Shown here in pieces: positions 1 through 11,302 of a DNA stretch of 64,000 bases. The first letter of the stretch is position 1, and each line of letters begins with the position of its first letter. The translations under genes were made by a program, and so were the position numbers. The stretch lies in assembly GCF_001680005.1 (NCBI RefSeq), contig NC_033568.1:682001-746000 (forward strand). The letters are read 5' to 3'. The notes under the pieces were generated by a model. The model did no database searches and was not told the origin of the DNA. It saw only the letters and a program-made list of their open reading frames with translations. Source of the stretch: Plasmodium coatneyi (taxonomy: Eukaryota; Apicomplexa; Aconoidasida; Haemosporida; Plasmodiidae).

Positions 1-577
1 TAAAAAAATTCTGAACGAATCACACATCCACACATATTCAGCACCTTCCACATGTATTCCACACATTACACACATATTCTATATACTACCTCCCACAGAT
101 TTTTTCCCCTTTAGCATATTCTTCCACTTTACATATTCTTCTCCTTTGCACATATATGTCCATCCCTTATGCATATTTCTTCCTTCCTCCATGAATATAT
201 ATATGCACTGTAGAATATTGATAATTAAGTAACATATGGGGGATAGAAGTGATCCATAATATGGAATGAATGTACGTATTCTATGAAGAAATTCTAACTG
301 TGCATATTCACGGAGGTGCAAAATATATTTTTGAAGGTAGAGTAAGGCTATTTTAGAATTTTCCCCTTAGGGAGGGGGGAAAGGTAAATTATATTTTAAA
401 AAAAAGGGAAAAAATTGTATTCTGAGGGGAAGGAAATGTAAAAAGGAAGAATATAATTGAAAAAGGAGAAAAGATTTTAAGGAAAAGAAAAAAAGGTAAG
501 AAAAAAAAAATAAGGAACAAAGAAGAGGAATAAAAAATAATCATTAAGGTTTTTACACATACAGAAGTGACTAAACA
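1..577. other. AT-rich intergenic leader, no gene seen
   Basis: No coding exon could be supported here. The left half is pyrimidine-rich with repeated CACATAT-like words; from about 360 the strand becomes strongly purine-rich. The first exon expected for the pir gene that follows was sought here and not found. Confidence 0.6.
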
Positions 578-2416
578 ATGAATACCCCAGGAGATGTATA
601 TAATACATGGAATGATGATAAAGGAAAATGTACATGCTGCAGAAATGAGTGGGAACCTATGATGAGTGCATTTCAGAGACAGCTGAAGAATCGCATTGAC
701 CTTTGGGTTGACTTAACTAGAATGACCAATGCTTGGTGCCAAGTGAAAAACATGAAGGACAATAAAGAATGGGGACCTAAATATTGCCAATATTTCTATT
801 ATTGGCTAGGGGATAAATGCATCAATAAAGAGGGGGTAAAGGACAGTAACTTTTTGAGTGTTATGAGGGAAATATATCAAATACTGCAGAGGGAAATTTC
901 TGTGCCTAATTGTACTTCTCTATATAACAATATTGAAGTGGTGACCCACTTCGAACAAATGAAAATCCTATTCGATTTTACAAACAATTACGACGCAGTG
1001 GGAGATTGGGGAAATGATGTTAAATGCAAAAAATTCTTTAAGAAAGGAGGATGTAGCGGGGACGACTGTAAGAGGAAATGCAAAGGAGACTGTGGTAAAA
1101 CATGTAACGAAGTTATGCAGGAGCTTGTGGAAGTCTATAATAAAATGGACAAAGATTGTCCATATACTAATGATCCGGATGATGAGACTGATTATTGTAA
1201 AGAATTCCGTGAAGTATTCACGTGCACCATTCCTAAAAACCTGCAGGAACTGACGAAAAAATTAGGTAGTAAATTACAGGTTGCAAAGAGGATAAAGGAT
1301 ATGTGTAGCAGCGAAGGAACTTCATGGGGGGAAGAAATCGAAATAGAGGAAGAGGTCGAAGAGGGAGAAGTGGACGCCCTGAAGATAGAGGAAACTCAAC
1401 CACAACAAGAAACTCCTCCTGCAGAAGGAACATCAGGTGCCACCACTGGTGTAGTAGGTACACTAGGTAACAGATGTACGATCAAATGTATCATTGCAGG
1501 GAAAAAGGAGAGAGCATGCAAAAAAAAAGAAAACACATGTCACAGGAAGGAAGAACATACATCCCCTACTAACACTCCACATGCAACATTTTCCTTTCAT
1601 GTTGTTTGTTTTTTTCCCTTCCCCCCCTCCTTTCTATTATACTTAACCAATACTGTTTTTCCCTCTCTATTATACTTAACCGACACCCATATTATTTTTT
1701 TCCTCTCTTCCTTTTTTTGTGTATTTATTATTTACTCTTCAGGTGATCTTCACACTACGTCTGAGGGACCAAGTGGTATGCCGGGGAAAGCGGGTTCTGG
1801 TTCACAGGTCCCAATGCAGACATTGGAACATACCGGGGGGGACACTCTACATAGGGATGCTGGGCAAATGGGAAGTCAAGGAGGTCTAGTGGATCCAGCA
1901 GCAACAACAGCAGAAAGTGAAGCAGCAGGTGGGACACCACTTTCCACAATTATCCCTTCTGCTGCTGTTGCAACAATCGCATTACCATTGGTTGGTCTCT
2001 TTTTTTATAAGGTAATTATCACAATACATACACATTGAATGTTCGAATAATATTATATGCCTGCATTATTTTTATAAAGCAAGGGGGTTGGGGCAATGTA
2101 GAATAGAATACATTGTATATAACGCATGTTTTCACCCACCTCTTTTTATTAGTACACTTCTTTATTCCGTGGGAAAAGTAACTCCTCCCTTAAAAGAAGA
2201 AGAAGATCTATAGAACAGAGCTCGAATATGCAAACTGACTATTCTTCAACATTTGACCAAACAGAATATTCCACAACAGATGTAACAGATGTAACAGATG
2301 ATTCAGCAGAATATTCTGCGGAGGATGAGTCAACAGAAGGTTCCGCCCCATACACTACTCATTCCAGAAGGACAAGTAATAGGCGGGAAAGGAATATACG
2401 TTATCAAAACATTTAG
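578..2416 (+). CDS. KIR: pir/KIR-type variant protein, 5' end possibly degraded
   Basis: Exons read as 578-1466, 1743-2011 and 2153-2416 (473 aa). The first holds the Cys-rich pir module with the conserved YCQYFYYWLGD core and a CPYTNDPDDETDYC motif, then an acidic Glu-rich hinge. The second, entered through a phase-1 intron with a TTTACTCTTCAG acceptor, ends in a membrane segment IALPLVGLFFYK. The third is a basic then Ser/Thr/Asp/Glu-rich tail ending NIRYQNI. Pir proteins are thought to reach the infected red cell or its surface; that is family knowledge. Closest relative in the window is the gene at 6831, with the same CC pair and FRxVFTC motif. Odd point: the usual mini first exon is missing and all three frames carry stops just upstream of 578 (one at 572), so the ATG may be a substitute start or the gene a 5'-damaged copy. 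Confidence 0.75.
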
Positions 2417-3296
2417 AACACATTAAATGTAATGTAACTTTGGAATGTAACATTAAATGTGATGTCCCTCCACGGAAGGACATTCATTAAGCATGGCGCA
2501 TTGTGAAAAGGACATTGTGCGTACGCATCCTACCGGCTCCTTAATTCCTTTCCTTCCTTTTTTTCTATTTTTGCATCCCACATGTTAGGCTATTATTACG
2601 ATATGACATAATATTTTGCTCTGCTCCTGCTCTTACAATCTTTTCCTGTTATATTTCTCTGTTACATTTTTTTTTTTTTTTTTGTTTTAAGTATTATGAC
2701 TAATACAATTTAATTTAATTTTTTTTTTTTTTGGCTAATTTTTTTGACATTCTTTTTTTTTGTTGTGCCAGTGTTTGTCCTCATAATATTGATTCTTTTC
2801 CGTATACACACGCATGTGTGACATGGTTCAAAATTTGTGTAATTGTAAACACAGTTCCTTTTTTTTTTTTTTTGTAAGAACACACTCTTTTTTTAAGACA
2901 CTTTTTTTTTTTTTTGTGCGTTGAATTTAAAAAAAAAAAGGAAAAAATTACAAAGACAAAAATTTGCGACAAAAAAATTTAACATATTGTATCGTCAATA
3001 AAACAATTATCCCAACGATTCAATGAAATGAAAAAATTTTTTCTCCTCTTCCACTTATATTAGGAACACATGAACGTGAAGACTATAGTACAATGGAAAA
3101 GAAAAAAAAAAAAAAAAAAAGAAGGAAGAAGGAAGGGAAAAAAGGAAAATAAGCCAAAGTAGGGAAGAAAGGCTATTTTGTTCCTTACGTTTTATGAATG
3201 CTGCAGTTCTTTATGTTCCTTCCTTGGCGAGGAGGCATTATGTGCTAATTATAATTAGTGAAGGGGTATATTACATGCAAGGCTCCATGGAAGATT
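2417..3296. other. Intergenic between convergent pir genes
   Basis: Contains long T and A runs and one copy of a dispersed repeat (see 2761-2850). No coding exon is supported. It separates two genes whose 3' ends face each other. Confidence 0.6.
2761..2850. repeat. Dispersed non-coding repeat, copy 1
   Basis: Starts TGTTGTGCCAGTGTTTGTCC and runs through GTGTGACATGG and TTTGTGTAATTG. A close copy lies at 33625-33730 and a partial one at 33806-33865. Each lies downstream of a pir gene with the LF type of tail exon. Confidence 0.75.
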
Positions 3297-4805
3297 CTAC
3301 ATGCGATGGTAAGCTATATCTCTCCTTCGTTCCCCATTCCCCTGGTGTTGTTGTTCCCTTCGTTGCCTGTGTTGGCTTTGCTGCTGCCTCTGCCGTTGTC
3401 GCGGTTGCCTACTATTTGGTGTTCGTCCCGTTCTTCCTGTTCTTGTGGACGCTGTAGTATATGGGGAAGAATATAAGGTAGAACTATCTGTGGGACCTCG
3501 CACAGTGGAATCTACAGTGGTGGAACTAATTGTTGAACTGTTTTCCATTGTGTATTCCGTAAGCGCATCGAAGTTGCGTCTAAGTGCTCCTCTTTTTCTT
3601 CTTTTATTATTATGTCCAAAGGAGTGGTTTCGTAATCCAGAAAATAATGGAGTATGCTGAATAAAGGGTGGATGGAAGGATGTTAGGGTTACGAGCATGT
3701 ACCGTATATATAGAGCGTACAGCTTACGCTTTTTCCTTCCTTTCTTCTTTCCTCATTTATGATTGTTCAGTATAGAGTAGTGGTCATAACCCACTTAGGT
3801 TTCCTTACACCCCCCTGTGATGGTAATTATGTACTCATAATTATGTTAATTACTTACTTTGTAAAGAAGAAAGGCGACTACTGGTATTCCTATTAGTGTG
3901 CCTACTGTTGAGGAAATGGCTGGGATGCTTACTCCCGAAGAGTTAATTTTTGCTCCCTGCTTAGATCCTGCTGCTTCAGGTAGTGATGTGCATTCGAGAT
4001 CTTGCAATTTCTGACCACAGTAATCTTCCCCGTTCCCATTCGAATTGAACCAGGAGCAGTATTGATCACTACTACCTGCTTCTGCGCAGTACTTCCTAAC
4101 AGTAGTACATGCTTCACTAACTTTCTGCTTGTACCTTAACCAATGGTTCAAACAGTCGCGATCGTCCTGGTTCAAATACTTTTCTACATCTGTATAATTG
4201 TAATAATGGTCGAATACTACTTTCCTATGTTTGAAAGTGTCAGCGTCAACATCTTTGTATGTAATTTCACATTTATTTTCACCAAAATAAGTTCCTAGTG
4301 TATCGTATATATCTCCCAGTACTTTTGATACACTATTCCCCTTATTAGTGTCTACGATATATTTTCCTATCCAATGATAAAAGAATTGACACCATACATC
4401 ATCATCAGACATCTCCTGCTCCCTTTTATCACATGCGTAACAGTAAGCACCCATGAATTTATCCGCAAAAGAAGTAAGTCCTGAGTATGCATTTAATTTC
4501 CTTTCCAACGAACTCCTCAACCCTTGGGCCCCCCCAATAGTAGAGGTACATGCGGTCCACTGAGCACTATCGAATACATTGTAGAATTGGGTCTTTGAAG
4601 GTAATTGATCCAATTTCACTTTCTGCAAATATATTCTCCATAAAAAAGTAAAAATGTGTAAGTGTACATGTTCCTTCATTTATTTTCGGTGATTCTATTA
4701 TATTATATGCATGGAAGTTTGACGCACATCACATATATGTGTACATGAAACATATTAAACAGGCAGAAGAACAACATAAAATTCCTTCTTTACCCCTCCT
4801 GACAT
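3297..4805 (-). CDS. KIR: pir/KIR-type variant protein
   Basis: Three exons on the minus strand: 4794-4805 (MSGG, donor GTAAAG), 3858-4622 and 3297-3656; all junctions phase 0; 378 aa. The module starts LDQLPSKTQFYNVFD and has the CQFFYHWIGKY core, then paired Cys motifs (DRDCLNHWLRYKQK, YCSWFNSNG). The membrane segment IGIPVVAFLLYK ends the middle exon at about residue 259. The tail of about 119 aa starts HTPLFSG, has a basic patch, Ser/Thr repeats, a Gln/Arg-rich stretch and ends DIAYHRM. The first-exon context AACCATGTCAGG matches the gene at 26442, which supports the start. There is no classical signal peptide, as usual for pir. Convergent with the gene at 578. Complete, no frame break seen. 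Confidence 0.9.
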
Positions 4806-6830
4806 GGTTTACGTATATTCCTCTGTGTATATAACAAAATTTGTGGTCATGATTTTTCCAGCACATTCAAACAAAGTGCATATGTGAACATTTTGCTCCG
4901 TTCCCTATGATAATTATGAAGGACCGTATGTTACTTTTTTTTTTCCTCCTTCTTCAGTTCTTCACATAGGTCAATTTTAAAATAATGAATAACCTACCAC
5001 ATATATTTTTATGTGTATCCAACTGTTCCATATATAATTGGTGCAAAATTAAAAAGGAATTAAAACAGAAGAAAGAGGAAATTGTACAGTACGAGAGGGA
5101 AGAAAAGGAGAAAATTTAATCTTCACATGCACATGTGCTCATTCATTATTATTATGGGTTGTTTATGATGGTTCTCGATGTTGCACACAATTATTTTGCA
5201 CCCTTCCCATTTATTATGCGCGACTAGATGCCAATTCATTTTTGGGGTAGAAAATTCTTTACCACACTGTTCCTTAATGTTCTACTGCTATTTTAAAGGA
5301 AGGGTTGAAATTTATTAGTGTATGTAGTATATGCATAGAAGGTGTTACTTTCCCCCCCCTTTTTTGATTGTGTGTGTACACTTTCCCTTCTTTTGCTTGC
5401 CATTCTTTTTTTTTTTTTTTAAATTTTAGAGGTGATAGACGGATATATTTTTTTCTTATTTTTTTTTTTTTTTTACACATTAAAGGTGAAGTGAAAAAAA
5501 ATTACTTTTTCAGAGTGGAAAACACGTAGCAGTCAAGCCAAAATGGAAGGCACAAAAGAACGATCAACCATTCCAACGAGCGTATATTTTTTTTTTTTTT
5601 TTAAAAAGTTATTATTTGGGGAAAGCATACCATACTGAATAAGTTGGCGCATGAGTAGCCAAAAATATGAAGCATGAAAAAAAGGGGGCCTATTTTAACT
5701 GTTCCAAGTTTATCAAAATGGAAGTAAATTAAGGTATACCCCTTTGGTGCAATTTTCTTTCTGTTGTGATAGGGATCCTCCTCCTGTGGTGGAACACCCA
5801 AAACGAAGTTGCTAGCTTTTTTTTTTTTTTTCCATCAAGAAAAAATTAAAAGAAAAAAAAAAAGTCGAGACCTGTTCAACATTGTTTTTACACTTGCATT
5901 AATTTACACCATGATCGGAACTTCTTCCTTACACTAACACAAGAAAAAAAAGAAAAGTGGCGCAACCACACCACCACTTCACTATGAAACACTGTTTAGG
6001 GTGTTATATAGTCCACATCCAACAACTGTCAACAGTACAAAATGTAGTTTCTAAGAGCAGTGTGCAATTTGTTTTACATGTTGTGTAGTTATTTATTTAT
6101 TTATTTTATTTATTTATTGTTTGTTTATTTATTTTTTGTTTGTTTATTTATTTTATTCTGTTTTTTGTACGCCACATAACACAGTACCATTCTTCCTGAA
6201 CTTACCATCTTACCATTCTTTCCCATTTGTGTATTTAATAATTAGTGTAATTTCACGCATATATAAATGGAATATGTGTACATGTCCTTAATATAGGTTA
6301 ATTAGGAATTATACTTTATACAGCGAAGAAAAAATAAGTATTTTAGAAAAAGAAGTAAGAGTTCTCTATGTATACTATGGAAAAATAATCCTAAGAAGAT
6401 GTGAAGATTATATATGGGTACACTCAAAGATGACCATAAAATTGGAGCCCAAACATTAAAATAAGTGTATTGTGCACAGGAGATCGCATAAAATATACGG
6501 GAAGAAAGGACAAGTAAGATAAGGAATATGACATATATGTGTTTTCTCAAATAACCATTTCCCTATGTTCAATTATTAATACTGCACATATGAATAATGT
6601 ATACATCCGTGTAATCTGAGTTCACGAGCAGCTACACCTTACAGTACAGGAGAGAGCATAAATGTTAACTATGGAGGAAATAAGAGTCTCATATATGAGC
6701 ATAAATAAATATATATATTAGTAAAGCAGAAGGGCAGTCAAGAGTATATCGCAAGATGAATATGTATCAGAAGTAAAAGACTCAATATAGAATTATTTTA
6801 AATCAGAACATTTTAACATATAAAGGAAAA
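4806..6830. other. Long intergenic region between divergent pir genes
   Basis: Faces the 5' ends of two divergent pir genes, so it should carry both promoters. It has poly(T) tracts and a T-rich microsatellite near 6084-6165. A short segment near 5360-5430 (GATTGTGTGTGTACACTTTCC, then TTTAAATTTTAGAGG after a T run) resembles the sequence near 34090-34145. No coding exon is supported. Confidence 0.55.
6084..6165. repeat. TTTA/TTTG microsatellite
   Basis: Runs of TTTATTTA interrupted by TTGTTTGTTTAT blocks, directly visible; no coding content. Confidence 0.8.
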
Positions 6831-8635
6831 ATGGAGCGTCTGGTAAGTGAAAGAATAATGCCCGTGTAATGTGTTCTACGCAGTGCATTGAATCAATATG
6901 TACATGCATAATGTGATGTCTATATTTCACTAATTACATTTATAGGGAAGAATTCCAAGTGCACTCCCCTCCGACTTTGTATATGCGAACTTCAATAGAA
7001 CCAGAAGGAATTGTAGGTGTTGCGGAAAGGGGGGAACAATGGAAAGGGAATTAAGTAGATTATTAACAAATTGTAGGAATGTAAGGAATGATATAATGAG
7101 GGTTATGAATGGCTGGTGCGAAGTACAAAGTATGGAAAAAATATCAAGCCAAAAAAGGAGGGAATATTGTAATTATTTTTATTATTGGTTAGGGGATATA
7201 TGGTTCAGGAATTTAGATGAAGACAGTTCATTCTCAGAAGCTGAGAATGAAGTGTATGGAAAGTTAAATAGTAAAATCCCAGTGCCAGAGTGTAAAATCT
7301 TATATAAAAATATTATCAAGAAACATTTTGGTCCAATGAAAGCATTGTTCGATTATAATAAAAACTATGAGGATATGAAGAAGAAAATAGATGGTAGTGA
7401 CGAAACCTATAAGGCGAAATGTAGAAAATGTGTACAGGGTGCTGCGGAGGCCTACAAGAAAATGGAAGATCATTGTCCATATGTTAATGATCAGGATGAT
7501 AAGATTGATTACTGTGAAAAATTTCGTGATGTATTTACGTGCGAACGTATTTCAGAGCTGAAGGAACTTATGAAAAAATTAGGAATTAGCACGAGGAATG
7601 TAGAGGAAACGAAGGGTCGCTGTGCCCCCGCGGAACCTGAGCGCAATGAAGAAAGGGAAGAAGCTGAAGAAATGGGACATCACGATAGTGCTCAGCAGAA
7701 GAATGCAGAAGCTGCAAAGGCTGTGCAGTCCCGCGGTGGAGAGCAGGAAACGGAAGTGGTGAGAGTTACTGAAACCCAAACGCAAACTACCGAAACCCAT
7801 ACAGTAGCTACATTGGCTAGGGATGGTAGTCCACAATCTTCAGTTCGGGCAGTTTCTCCGGAGGAGTCTCCCCAAGTTTCTAGGCATCAAGATGGGGACA
7901 ATGAATTAAGTGCCACGAACCATAATCCTGAATTAAGTCAAGATTTTGGACTAAAGGAGCCTTTTGGACACGACAACTCTCGGACAGATGTGGCTCTTAC
8001 CAGTACGGACAACACAGTACCTGACGTTCCTACCATCCCCATCGTATCGACCGCACTGCCAATAGTAGGAATGGGAATCATTACTTTCCTTCTATATAAG
8101 GTGCAATTTCCCCGTATAAGGAAGGAAATTTGTGTTTATGTATATAATCTGTATAATCTGTAGTACAATGTACTAATGTTTGTCCCGCTTTCTATATTTT
8201 TTCTACATAAAATATAGAATGGGTACTCATGCCGATGCCCATATGTACACAGTATATTACATTCTCCCGTCCCTGTCCCCCTTACTTCAGTACACTTCAT
8301 TATTCTCTCGGAAAAGGAACTCTTCTGGGAGAAGCAATAAAAAAAAAATGTCACTCAGAAGTGAATTTAATACATCATTGGAAGATACAACAGACGACTC
8401 AGTGGACTATTCCACCGAATATTCAACAGAGGCTTTTACAGGAAGTTCAGAAAAAAATTCCACAACAGAATCAACATACAATTACACGGACGATACGGCG
8501 GAAAATTCAAAAGCAGATTTAACGGAAGGTTCTACGGAAGAATTTATCATATATGATAGACAACACAGAAGAACACGAAGAACAAAGAATAGAGCAGGTC
8601 ACCATGAAAGAAATATAGGTTATGGTCGCATGTAG
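6831..8635 (+). CDS. KIR: pir/KIR-type variant protein with long hinge
   Basis: Exons 6831-6842 (MERL, donor GTAAGT), 6946-8100 and 8291-8635, all phase 0; 503 aa. The module begins GRIPSALPSDFVYANFN, has the CRCC cluster and the YCNYFYYWLGD core, and the CPYVNDQDDKIDYC plus FRDVFTC motifs also present in the gene at 578. A hydrophilic hinge of about 170 residues (Glu, Gln, Thr and Ser rich) follows, then the membrane segment VGMGIITFLLYK ending near residue 389. The tail starts YTSLFSRKRNSS and has repeated T-D/E-Y/F-S-T units; it ends NIGYGRM. Expected on infected red cells by family. The gene is intact and complete. The donor of intron 2 (GTGCAA) is weaker than usual. Confidence 0.9.
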
Positions 8636-9896
8636 AATATTAAATGTAATGTTCCCTTCCTTAGCAATTGCAAATAATACATAGAATATGTTCTCTATCT
8701 GTGGAAAAAAGCATAATGATTTCCTTCAATTGTGAGGTACAATAACAGAAATAATTGTGGAAAATATGACCTCAAATTATAAGTACATAATCAAAATAAT
8801 TATAGAATATGAATGAAGAAAGGATGGGTCTATGGAAGGAAAGGAAGGGAAGGAGTCTAAGGAAGATGGTCTAAGGAGGAAGAAAAGGATGTCTAACGAG
8901 GAGGAATGGAAGAGAGGTCTAAGGAGGAGGAAGGAAAGAAGGGTCTAAGGAAGGAAGAAAGGGATGCTCTAAGGAGGAAAGAAGGGTCTAAGGAAGGAAG
9001 AAAGGGATGCTCTAAGGAGGAAGGAAGGGGACTAAGGAGGAAGGAAGGGGTGTCTAAGGAGGACGGGAGGGAACCTTGCTTCCCTGAAAAGGAAGGAAGG
9101 GACCTAAGGAGTGAGGGGGTTTAAGGAGGAAGGAACGGAAGGGAACATTACCTTACCTAAAGGGGGAAGGAATGGAGTAAACAGTGCTCCAGTGTGGATT
9201 GAGTGTATATGTACCTACATAAAAAAAAAAATTTTTGAAGTGAAAAATCTGAAAGGAGGTATGGCTTATTCTTTGAATGTAAGTAACATAATTTAAAAAT
9301 TTTTAACTCTTGGAGGCGGGAAAAAATTATATTCTGCGAGGGAAGAATAAATATTAAAAGAAAGAACAAAGGAAAAAAAATAGAAAGAATTGCACACAGA
9401 GTACAGTAAAATTAGAAAAAGAAAGAAGGAAGAAGGTCAAATAAATAAGGAGCACACCACAACACACGCTGCTCTTCCTTCCTAACTTACCATCCCATCT
9501 TTCTACTTCGTGTATTCAATAATTAATATACTTTACACATATAAAACTGACACGCATATACTTCCCATATACTTCATACATATATTTTACATATGTAAAT
9601 AGTATATAAATAATATAAACATATATACAGTCGAGGTTAACTGTAAATTATTCTTTAAAAAGAAAAAATATAATATATAAGGAGCACATAAGTATGTAGG
9701 GGGAACTAGTTCTTCAGTGTGTAAATAGAAAATTAATATAGAACCATATGTATAAATGAAGCAGGAAGAACAGATGCATAATCAAGGAATAAACACTTCA
9801 ACGAAGGGGCGAAATTGTATCTATACCGAAGGATATACGCACATATTGGAATGAAATTCTTATGGATCAGAATATTACAGCAGGAGAAAAGGAGAA
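8636..9896. other. Intergenic with purine-rich repeat
   Basis: Non-coding spacer between two tandem pir genes. Holds the purine repeat at 8821-9170 and AT-rich sequence upstream of the next first exon. Short open frames here come from the repeat. Confidence 0.6.
8821..9170. repeat. Purine-rich tandem repeat (GGTCTAAGGAAGGAAG family)
   Basis: Degenerate copies of AAGGAAGGGTCTAAGGAGG. The reverse complement of this motif (CCTTAGACCCTTCC) fills intron 2 of the pir genes at 19609, 23597 and 26442 and the tract at 15720-15945, so this is the same family in the opposite orientation, here outside a gene. It may be the remains of a lost pir intron. Confidence 0.8.
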
Positions 9897-11302
9897 ATGG
9901 CACCAGGAGTGACAGCGGTAAGGAAGGTTTTTTTTTTTTTTTTTCTTCTCTTTAAAATGAACAATGCACCAATGTATATATTTCCATACTGTTCCTTAGA
10001 ATATTGGAATACAGGAACATGTATGGAAATATATACATTTATATTTGGCCAATTCCATCCACGGTATTTATAGGAGGAATGTTTGGATCAATTACCTTCA
10101 CAGAGGATATATGCAGAATTGAAGAATGCCCACACTTCACATCCGGTTATATCTGAGGATGAGGGCCCGGATCTGGGTTCCCTAGGTGGACTCTTGGAGG
10201 GTGGTGATAGTGCAGCGAAATCTGCGATCGCAGCTTGGTATTTAGCATCTAAAAAGAAGAATGAAGGAGGCGATGAGAAATATTGCCACTTTTTTTATTA
10301 TTGGGTAGGTCAAATGTTAAATAGCTCGAATAGGGATGAATCATTCTCACTGTATGTGAATCTAATATACAACCAATTGGAAGGGGTAAATGTTAATGGC
10401 GTCAAGTGCCCAAATATAACTACTACTGACAATGTTACTTGGTCCCTCTTCCAAAAACGAAAAACTGTCTTCGACTATTACCACGACTACGACACCATAC
10501 AACAACAATTATTACAGCAGGATGGTGATGGTAATTGGTGTGAAAGTACACATGTCGATTATCTAAAAGCAATTTCCTTAGTTTATAATGATGTTCTCAC
10601 GAGTTGTGCAAATGATAACAATGACCCATGTTGTGTCAAATACAACAGGGAGGTAAAGTCTGCGGCAGGGGACGGAAACGACGACAAATATGAGCTACTG
10701 TTGAAACAAAGCTGTGCTGCAGCGGCAACTGAGAAGGAATCGGAGCAATTTACCACATTGCAAGGAACTGATTCCACCACTGCCACCATCCCAATCGTCT
10801 CTTCTGTACTCGGAATAATGAGTCTTCCTACCATTGTTTTCTTTTTATATAAGGTGAAATTATAATTATAGTGAAAATGATATAAATAAAATAATTTTTG
10901 GTGCATTATTTTTATATATGAATAATAATAAAAGTATAACGAAGTGCCTTCAATTACATATATATATTCTGCGCACATACGTGCCCACCCCTCCTTGTCC
11001 ATCCTTCCTTTCTTTTTTTCCTTCTTTCCTATTAGTATACCAATTTATTTTCTGGATTACATGGAACCCTCTCCCCTACGAGCAGAAGAAAAAAAAGGGA
11101 AGGATCCTTCAGACATGAATTGAACACCTTAACGGAACATGATTCTCTCACTGAATACTCCACAGATTATTCCACAGAAATGAATTCCATCAGAACATAT
11201 TCCATGACAGAATATTCAGCTCCACCACCGTCCAGCAGAAGAAGGAATAACAGCAACGGACAACAACCACAAAGAACGAATATTAGTTATCATCCTAGGT
11301 AA
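9897..11302 (+). CDS. KIR: pir/KIR-type variant protein
   Basis: Exons 9897-9917 (MAPGVTA, donor GTAAGG), 10074-10853 and 11036-11302, all phase 0; 355 aa. The module starts EECLDQLPSQRIYAELKN, has the YCHFFYYWVGQ core and a FDYYHDYDTI segment, and fewer residues between module and membrane than neighbours. The membrane segment SLPTIVFFLYK ends near residue 267. The tail starts YTNLFSGLHGT, is basic, then has SLTEYSTDYST repeats, and ends NISYHPR, a slight departure from the common NIxYxxM ending. Intact and complete. Its 3' end faces the gene at 12995 across the hairpin minisatellite. Confidence 0.9.
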
